DNA from: Streptococcus mitis
GTDB taxonomy: Bacteria > Bacillota > Bacilli > Lactobacillales > Streptococcaceae
DNA length: 64,000 nt
Assembly: GCF_002005545.1 (NCBI RefSeq)
Contig: NZ_LBMT01000001.1
Span: 1,076,301-1,140,300, forward strand
Direction of reading: 5' to 3'
The notes under the pieces are model-generated. The model was not told where the DNA came from. It did not search any database and was given only the letters and a program-made list of their open reading frames with translations. Numbering within the stretch: the stretch's first letter is position 1; every line of letters starts with the position of its first letter. Below are positions 58,849 to 64,000 of this stretch, piece by piece. A program made the translations under genes and the position numbers.

Positions 58849-59611
58849 ATTTGAATTTGCTAAAGAGCTTGTCAAGAAGGCGGGTCAGTACATTCTTGAC
58901 CACATGCAGGAAGATTTGTGTGTTGAAACCAAGTCCTCTCCAACAGATTTGGTGACCAGACTGGACAAGGAAGTTCAGGAGCTATTGGTTGGTGAGATTT
59001 TGTCTCGTTATCCTGAGGATAAGATTTGTGCTGAAGAAGGTTGTCTGCGAGCCTCGGTTCAAGAGGGCAGGGTTTGGGTTATTGATCCCATTGATGGGAC
59101 CAATAATTTTGTAGCCCAGCAGGAAGATTTTGCTGTTATGATGGCTTATTTTGAAAATGGTCAAGGACAGTTTGGTCTGATTTATGATGTGGTCAAAGGG
59201 GATTGTTATCACGGTGGTGGTAAGTTTTCGGTTTGTCGAAACGATAAGCCCCTAGCTCCTTTTAAAGCAAAACCACTTGGAGATTTTCTCATTGCAGGGA
59301 ATAGTGGGATGTTGGAAACCAATGAATGGGGCTTGGCTGATTTGAGTCGAGCGGTCCTCGGTGTTCGTGTCTATGGAAGTGCGGCCATTAGTTTTGCCAA
59401 GATTTTGTCAGGGCGTTTGTTGACCTATGTCACTTATCTGCAACCATGGGATTATGCTGCCGCTAGTATTTTAGGGGGAAGTCTGGGCTATCGGGTTGTG
59501 ACCCTATCTGGTGAAACTCCTAATTTTCAAACCAGACAGCCGGTCATGATGCTACCTCTTGAGATGCAGGAGGAAATTCAGTCTTATATTTACGAAAGGA
59601 AAAGAACTTAA
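58838..59611 (+). CDS. Inositol monophosphatase family protein
   Basis: Magnesium-dependent sugar phosphatase family member of 257 residues. The metal site is complete: EEG (ICAEEGC), DPIDGTNNF and, near the C-terminus, WDYAAASIL. The physiological substrate is unknown (inositol, nucleotide or sugar phosphates). I place the start at TTG 58838, because the protein alignment begins [11 protein letters not shown] and a GGAAGGAAAG ribosome-like site lies about ten bases upstream; the frame extends further upstream, but only as an overlap with UPF0223. Confidence 0.85.
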   Translation: MESKFEFAKELVKKAGQYILDHMQEDLCVETKSSPTDLVTRLDKEVQELLVGEILSRYPEDKICAEEGCLRASVQEGRVWVIDPIDGTNNFVAQQEDFAVMMAYFENGQGQFGLIYDVVKGDCYHGGGKFSVCRNDKPLAPFKAKPLGDFLIAGNSGMLETNEWGLADLSRAVLGVRVYGSAAISFAKILSGRLLTYVTYLQPWDYAAASILGGSLGYRVVTLSGETPNFQTRQPVMMLPLEMQEEIQSYIYERKRT

Positions 59612-60916
59612 ATGCAATTTCCAGAAGGATTTGTTGAAAAATATGAAGAGATACTAGGAGATGAGGCAAGAGATTTTCTTGCCTCTTTTGAGGAGGAAGC
59701 GGTTTCGGCCTTTCGGGTTAATCCTTTAAAAGAAGCGCCAGTTTCCTTTCCTGATGCCATTCCTCAAACTCCTTGGGGCCACTACGGGAAGGTGTCTGGG
59801 AAATCTCCTGAGCATGCTACTGGTTTAGTTTATTCGCAAGAACCTGCTGCTCAAATGGTAGCTCAGGTAGCCCAGCCCAGTCCTGGTATGAAAGTCTTGG
59901 ATTTGGCTGCTGCACCGGGTGGAAAATCAACTCAGCTGGCAGCCTATCTAGCAGGGGAGGGTCTCCTTGTTTCCAATGAAATTTCAAGCAAACGGGCTAA
60001 GATTTTAGTAGAAAACATGGAGCGCTTTGGAGCGACAAATGTCGTGGTGACCAATGAATCTGCTGACCGCTTGGCCAAGGTTTTTAAGGGCTATTTTGAC
60101 CTCATTGTCCTTGATGCTCCTTGCTCTGGTGAAGGGATGTTTCGTAAGCAACCAGATGCTATGGACTATTGGAGCTTAGATTATCCGAGTCAATGTGCTA
60201 GTTTGCAAAGAGAAATTCTGGAAGATGCAGTAACCATGCTAGCTGAAGGTGGTCGCTTGGTTTATTCAACCTGTACCTGGGCACCTGAGGAAAACGAAGA
60301 GATTGTCAAGTGGTTGCTGGAAGAGTATGATTTTGACTTGTTGCCAGTTGAACATATCAATGGAATGGTAGCTGGTATTGATCTGCCAGCAACGGCTCGG
60401 ATGTACCCTCATCATTTTAAGGGAGAGGGTCAGTTTGTCGCGCATTTACAATTTAAAGGTGACAATCCAGCTCCTAAATTTAAGACAAGTAAGAGCAATC
60501 TCAGCCGAGAACAAGTTGCCTTGTGGCAGGAATTTGCCCAAAATCACTTGATAGTTAATCTACCGGGTATCTTGCAGACTTTTGGGGACCAACTCTATCT
60601 CCTGCCAGAACTTTTGCCAGATTTAGGAAAACTCAAGATTGCTCGGAATGGACTGCATCTAGGGACCTTTAAGAAGAAACGCTTTGAGCCTAGTTTTGCT
60701 CTTGGTCTAGCCTTGAAACCAAGTCAGGTCAAGCAGTCGGTTGAAATTGACCAAGAAGAGTTTGTAAAGTATGCGGCTGGAGAAACCGTTCAGCTGGCGG
60801 AAAGTCTGCCAAATGGTTGGTACCAAGTTTTGGTTCAAGGCAACGGGTTGGGATTTGGAAAGGTGACTGGAAATGTTTTGAAAAATTATTTTCCAAAAGG
60901 CCTCAGATTCAAGTGA
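59612..60916 (+). CDS. RNA m5C methyltransferase, NOL1/NOP2/Sun (RsmF-like)
   Basis: SAM-dependent RNA methyltransferase of 434 residues. Motif I LDLAAAPGGKSTQLA, motif IV DAPCSGEGMFRK and motif VI YSTCTWAPEENE carry the two catalytic cysteines of the m5C family. A C-terminal RNA-binding portion of about 140 residues resembles the RsmF/YebU type. Likely target 16S rRNA, by family. Begins at the stop codon of the inositol phosphatase gene; AAGGAAAAG serves as ribosome site. Confidence 0.88.
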   Translation: MQFPEGFVEKYEEILGDEARDFLASFEEEAVSAFRVNPLKEAPVSFPDAIPQTPWGHYGKVSGKSPEHATGLVYSQEPAAQMVAQVAQPSPGMKVLDLAAAPGGKSTQLAAYLAGEGLLVSNEISSKRAKILVENMERFGATNVVVTNESADRLAKVFKGYFDLIVLDAPCSGEGMFRKQPDAMDYWSLDYPSQCASLQREILEDAVTMLAEGGRLVYSTCTWAPEENEEIVKWLLEEYDFDLLPVEHINGMVAGIDLPATARMYPHHFKGEGQFVAHLQFKGDNPAPKFKTSKSNLSREQVALWQEFAQNHLIVNLPGILQTFGDQLYLLPELLPDLGKLKIARNGLHLGTFKKKRFEPSFALGLALKPSQVKQSVEIDQEEFVKYAAGETVQLAESLPNGWYQVLVQGNGLGFGKVTGNVLKNYFPKGLRFK

Positions 60917-60942
60917 AAATGCTAGTCAAAGTAGCTTGTCTA

Positions 60943-60951
60943 TGTTATAGT
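60943..60951 (+). promoter_or_regulatory. Possible pst operon promoter
   Basis: Extended -10 TG-T-TATAGT with weak -35 (TAGTCA, 60923-60928). The following leader of about 180 bases is AT-rich; I could not identify a Pho box with confidence. Confidence 0.4.
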
Positions 60952-61135
60952 GGAAGTATGGATTTTTTTCAAATTGTCTTTCATTTTAAGTCAAAATTGG
61001 TGGCAAGGTAACTGAGCAAATTACTAGTAAAACCAAGCTAGCAACTTCAGTTGGCTCCCAATTTTCAAAAGAAAAACATAAATAAATAGTTGAAAAAATT
61101 CACAGTATTCACCATTATTTTCAAGGAGAAAAACA

Positions 61136-62014
61136 GTGAAAAAAAGGAAAAAACTCGCTCTATCCCTTGCGGCTCTTTTGCTAGCAGGTTCTTTGGCGGG
61201 ATGTGCTAGCTGGATTGATCGTGGGGAATCCATGACAGCTGTTGGCTCAACGGCTCTTCAGCCCTTGGTCGAAGCAGCAGCAGATGAATTTGGCTCTCTG
61301 CACGTTGGAAAAACAGTCAACGTCCAAGGTGGAGGATCTGGTACAGGTCTGTCTCAGGTTCAGTCTGGAGCCGTTGATGTAGGAAATTCAGACGTATTTG
61401 CCGAGGAAAAAGACGGTATCAACGCATCCGCTCTAGTGGACCATAAGGTAGCCGTAGCGGGCTTGGCGGTGATTGTAAATAAGGAAGTTGATGTTGAAAA
61501 TCTGACAACTGAACAACTCCGTAGCATCTTCACAGGTCAAGTAACCAACTGGAAAGAAATTGGTGGGAAAGACCTAGCCATTTCTATTATCAACCGCGCG
61601 GCAAGTTCTGGTTCGCGTGCAACCTTTGATAGTGTGATAATGGATGGTCAATCTGCCGTGCAGAGTCAAGAACAAGACTCAAACGGGATGGTCAAAAACA
61701 TTGTTTCCCAGACACCCGGAGCTATTTCTTACCTAGCTTTTGCCTATGTGGATGACTCGGTGAAACGTATGAAGTTGAATGGCTATGAGCCGATTGCAGA
61801 AAATGTTACAAGCAATAACTGGCCTTTGTGGTCTTACGAACACATGTATACCCTAGGTCAGCCAAATGAATTGGTGGCAGAATTCCTCAACTTTGTCCTC
61901 TCTGATGAAGCGCAAAGTGGAATCGTTAAGGGAATGGGCTATATTTCTGTCAAGGAAATGAAGGTTGAAAAAGATGCTGTAGGAACGGTGACAGCACTAG
62001 AAGGGAGTCAATAA
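61136..62014 (+). CDS. pstS: Phosphate ABC transporter, substrate-binding lipoprotein
   Basis: PstS captures phosphate outside the cell for PstCA. The 292-residue protein starts with GTG (61136), AAGGAG eight bases upstream, has a basic-hydrophobic signal and lipobox LAGC with C23 as lipidation site (substrate of Lgt). Phosphate-binding loops are visible as [19 protein letters not shown] and ASSGSRATF. Four-base-level coupling: its stop overlaps the pstC ATG. By gene order it corresponds to the first of the two pneumococcal pst systems, as I recall. Confidence 0.95.
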   Translation: MKKRKKLALSLAALLLAGSLAGCASWIDRGESMTAVGSTALQPLVEAAADEFGSLHVGKTVNVQGGGSGTGLSQVQSGAVDVGNSDVFAEEKDGINASALVDHKVAVAGLAVIVNKEVDVENLTTEQLRSIFTGQVTNWKEIGGKDLAISIINRAASSGSRATFDSVIMDGQSAVQSQEQDSNGMVKNIVSQTPGAISYLAFAYVDDSVKRMKLNGYEPIAENVTSNNWPLWSYEHMYTLGQPNELVAEFLNFVLSDEAQSGIVKGMGYISVKEMKVEKDAVGTVTALEGSQ

Positions 62015-62931
62015 TGAATCAAGAAGAATTAGCTAAAAAATTACTTTCTCCCTCAAAGAACTCTCGTTTAGAGAAACTTGGAAAAGGCTTGACCTTTGCC
62101 TGTCTGTCTTTGATTGTTATCATTGTGGCCATGATTTTGATTTTCGTGGCCCAAAAAGGTTTGTCGACCTTCTTTGTAAATGGGGTTAATATCTTTGATT
62201 TCCTATTTGGCCAAACTTGGAATCCTTCAGGTAAACAATTTGGTGCCCTTCCAATGATTTTGGGTTCCTTTATTGTCACAATCCTGTCAGCCCTTATCGC
62301 AACTCCTTTTGCCATTGGTGCGGCAGTTTTTATGACTGAAGTCTCACCAAAAGGTGCTAGAATCTTGCAACCAGCTATTGAATTGCTGGTCGGAATTCCT
62401 TCCGTCGTGTATGGATTTATCGGTTTGCAGGTCGTAGTTCCCTTTGTCCGTAGTATCTTTGGTGGAACTGGTTTTGGGATTTTGTCAGGGATTTTCGTTC
62501 TCTTTGTCATGATTTTACCGACGGTAACCTTTATGACAACCGATAGCTTGCGTGCAGTGCCTCGTCACTACCGCGAAGCTAGTTTGGCTATGGGGGCCAC
62601 TCGCTGGCAAACCATCTGGCGCGTGACCTTGAAGGCAGCGCGTTCAGGGATTTTTACAGCAGTGGTCTTTGGGATGGCGCGTGCCTTTGGTGAGGCTTTG
62701 GCCATTCAGATGGTGGTCGGAAACTCAGCCGTAGTTCCAACTTCATTAACAACACCTGCTGCGACCTTGACCTCTGTGTTGACCATGGGTATCGGAAACA
62801 CTGTTATGGGAACAGTTGATAATAACGTTCTCTGGTCACTGGCCTTAGTCTTGCTCTTGATGAGTTTGGCCTTCAACAGTGTCATTAAATTGATTACGAA
62901 AGAAAGAGGAAAGAAAAACTATGCACGCTAA
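62014..62931 (+). CDS. pstC: Phosphate ABC transporter permease PstC
   Basis: Permease of 305 residues with six transmembrane segments and the binding-protein-dependent permease (EAA) loop REASLAMGATRWQTIWRVTL. It pairs with PstA to form the phosphate channel. The family-typical IELLVGIPSVVYGFIGL is present. Starts within the pstS stop codon and overlaps pstA by 11 bases. Confidence 0.95.
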   Translation: MNQEELAKKLLSPSKNSRLEKLGKGLTFACLSLIVIIVAMILIFVAQKGLSTFFVNGVNIFDFLFGQTWNPSGKQFGALPMILGSFIVTILSALIATPFAIGAAVFMTEVSPKGARILQPAIELLVGIPSVVYGFIGLQVVVPFVRSIFGGTGFGILSGIFVLFVMILPTVTFMTTDSLRAVPRHYREASLAMGATRWQTIWRVTLKAARSGIFTAVVFGMARAFGEALAIQMVVGNSAVVPTSLTTPAATLTSVLTMGIGNTVMGTVDNNVLWSLALVLLLMSLAFNSVIKLITKERGKKNYAR

Positions 62932-63805
62932 GAAATTAGATAAAATTGCAACAGCTGTCCTCTACTCGATTGCAGGAATTATCGTTGCCATCTTGGCATC
63001 CTTGATTCTTTATATCTTGGTTCGTGGTTTGCCCCACATCTCTTGGTCTTTCTTGACTGGCAAATCATCTTCTTACCAAGCAGGCGGCGGGATTGGAATT
63101 CAGCTTTATAATTCCTTCTTCCTCTTGGTCATCACCTTGATTATCTCTGTTCCTTTGTCTATGGGAGCTGGGATTTTCCTAGCTGAATATGCTAAAAAAG
63201 GTCCTGTGACCAATTTTGTCAGAACCTGTATTGAAATCTTATCTTCACTGCCATCAGTGGTTGTGGGTCTCTTTGGTTACTTGATCTTTGTAGTTCAGTT
63301 TGAGTATGGATTTTCAATCATTTCAGGTGCCTTGGCCTTGACAGTCTTTAATCTTCCTCAGATGACTCGAAATGTTGAGGACAGCTTGAAACACGTTCAC
63401 CATACGCAGCGTGAAGCTGGTCTGGCTCTTGGGATTTCTCGTTGGGAGACAGTGGTCCATGTGGTTATTCCGGAAGCTCTTCCAGGTATTGTGACGGGGG
63501 TTGTCTTGGCCTCTGGTCGTATCTTTGGTGAGGCGGCTGCACTTATCTATACAGCAGGACAATCTGCTCCAGCCCTTGACTGGTCTAACTGGAATATTCT
63601 CAGTGTGACCAGCCCAATCTCTATCTTCCGTCAAGCAGAAACCTTGGCTGTCCACATCTGGAAGGTCAATAGTGAAGGAACCATTCCAGATGGAACTATC
63701 GTATCAGCAGGTTCTGCAGCCGTGCTCCTTATCTTTATCCTCATCTTTAACTTTGGAGCCCGTAAACTCGGAAGCTATCTACATAAGAAATTAACCGCTG
63801 CCTAA
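62921..63805 (+). CDS. pstA: Phosphate ABC transporter permease PstA
   Basis: Permease of 294 residues with six transmembrane segments, EAA loop [20 protein letters not shown] and the conserved [19 protein letters not shown]. Forms the heterodimeric channel with PstC. The start at 62921 overlaps the end of pstC by 11 bases; the stop overlaps the pstB ribosome site AAGGAG. Confidence 0.95.
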   Translation: MHAKKLDKIATAVLYSIAGIIVAILASLILYILVRGLPHISWSFLTGKSSSYQAGGGIGIQLYNSFFLLVITLIISVPLSMGAGIFLAEYAKKGPVTNFVRTCIEILSSLPSVVVGLFGYLIFVVQFEYGFSIISGALALTVFNLPQMTRNVEDSLKHVHHTQREAGLALGISRWETVVHVVIPEALPGIVTGVVLASGRIFGEAAALIYTAGQSAPALDWSNWNILSVTSPISIFRQAETLAVHIWKVNSEGTIPDGTIVSAGSAAVLLIFILIFNFGARKLGSYLHKKLTAA

Positions 63806-63815
63806 AGGAGAAGCC

Positions 63816-64000
63816 ATGTCAAAATATAATTGGGATGAAAAGCATATCATCACCTTTCCTGAAGAGAAAGTGGCCCTCTCTACTAAGGATTTACATGTTT
63901 ACTACGGTAAAAATGAATCTATTAAGGGCATCGATATGCAATTTGAAAAAAATAAAATCACGGCCTTAATTGGCCCTTCTGGTTCAGGGAAATCAACCTA
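63816..64000 (+). CDS. pstB: Phosphate ABC transporter ATPase PstB, 5' part
   Basis: The first 61 codons, cut by the window edge. They start [20 protein letters not shown] and reach the Walker A motif [10 protein letters not shown] at the last bases. ATG 63816 has AAGGAG six bases upstream. It belongs to the pst operon; pneumococcal pst loci of this type carry two pstB genes and phoU downstream, which cannot be seen here. Confidence 0.93.
   Translation, partial: MSKYNWDEKHIITFPEEKVALSTKDLHVYYGKNESIKGIDMQFEKNKITALIGPSGSGKST

Overview
The window is a chromosomal segment of a mitis-group Streptococcus (S. mitis, S. oralis or a close relative). The evidence is low-GC coding with strong AGGAGG ribosome sites, five BOX repeats of the pneumococcal type, YSIRK/LPXTG surface proteins, a TCS06-like two-component system, and a housekeeping gene order that, as I recall it, matches one contiguous block of the pneumococcal chromosome (queA, nagB, rpsU, hprK, lgt, two small YtxG/YtxH-like genes, hemW, thioesterase, HAD phosphatase, membrane protein, spxA1, UPF0223, inositol phosphatase, rsmF-like, pst operon). 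No database could be searched; family names come from motifs visible in the translations.

Layout. 1-5 kb: the 3' part of a proline-rich surface protein, the rr06/hk06 two-component system, and class II aldolase fba. 5.4-8.2 kb: a three-gene ABC-2 exporter whose promoter overlaps a cre-like site. 8.2-9.3 kb: tRNA-Thr and two small membrane proteins. 9.3-14.1 kb: an mnmL-mnmM tRNA-modification pair, a small unknown gene, a Na+/H+ antiporter and a YihY/BrkB membrane protein. 14.1-20.0 kb: queA (minus), nagB with a NagR-type operator, a rhomboid-like protease (minus), rpsU, hprK-lgt and two small envelope genes.

20.0-54.6 kb is an accessory block of about 34.5 kb lodged between housekeeping genes. 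It holds three giant YSIRK/LPXTG proteins. A (20592-28916) has a lipase-like head and is split by an in-frame TGA. B (29714-40558) carries 17 exact 207-bp repeats. C (42662-54412) carries Ig-like, thrombospondin-3-like and YPPGT repeats. Between B and C lie a small unknown gene, a stand-alone DUF1524/HNH protein, a dispersed hairpin element and an IS66 tnpB remnant. B and C share nearly the same leader and first ~290 codons, and A and C share their 3' ends, so the three look like products of module exchange.

The most unusual signal is in the leaders of B and C. Each has a consensus-like promoter followed within 1-10 bases of the -10 box by a perfect 9-bp tandem array (12 and 8 copies of TAGCTGTRA). 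In one frame the array reads Ala-Val-Ile and runs without a stop into a short leader ORF that ends before the adhesin ribosome site. Copy number can change without breaking that frame, which suggests repeat-length tuning of adhesin expression.

54.6-64 kb: the housekeeping backbone resumes with hemW, acyl-ACP thioesterase, HAD phosphatase and a membrane protein, then spxA1, UPF0223, inositol monophosphatase-like and RNA m5C methyltransferase genes, and the pstSCAB phosphate importer, with pstB cut by the window edge.
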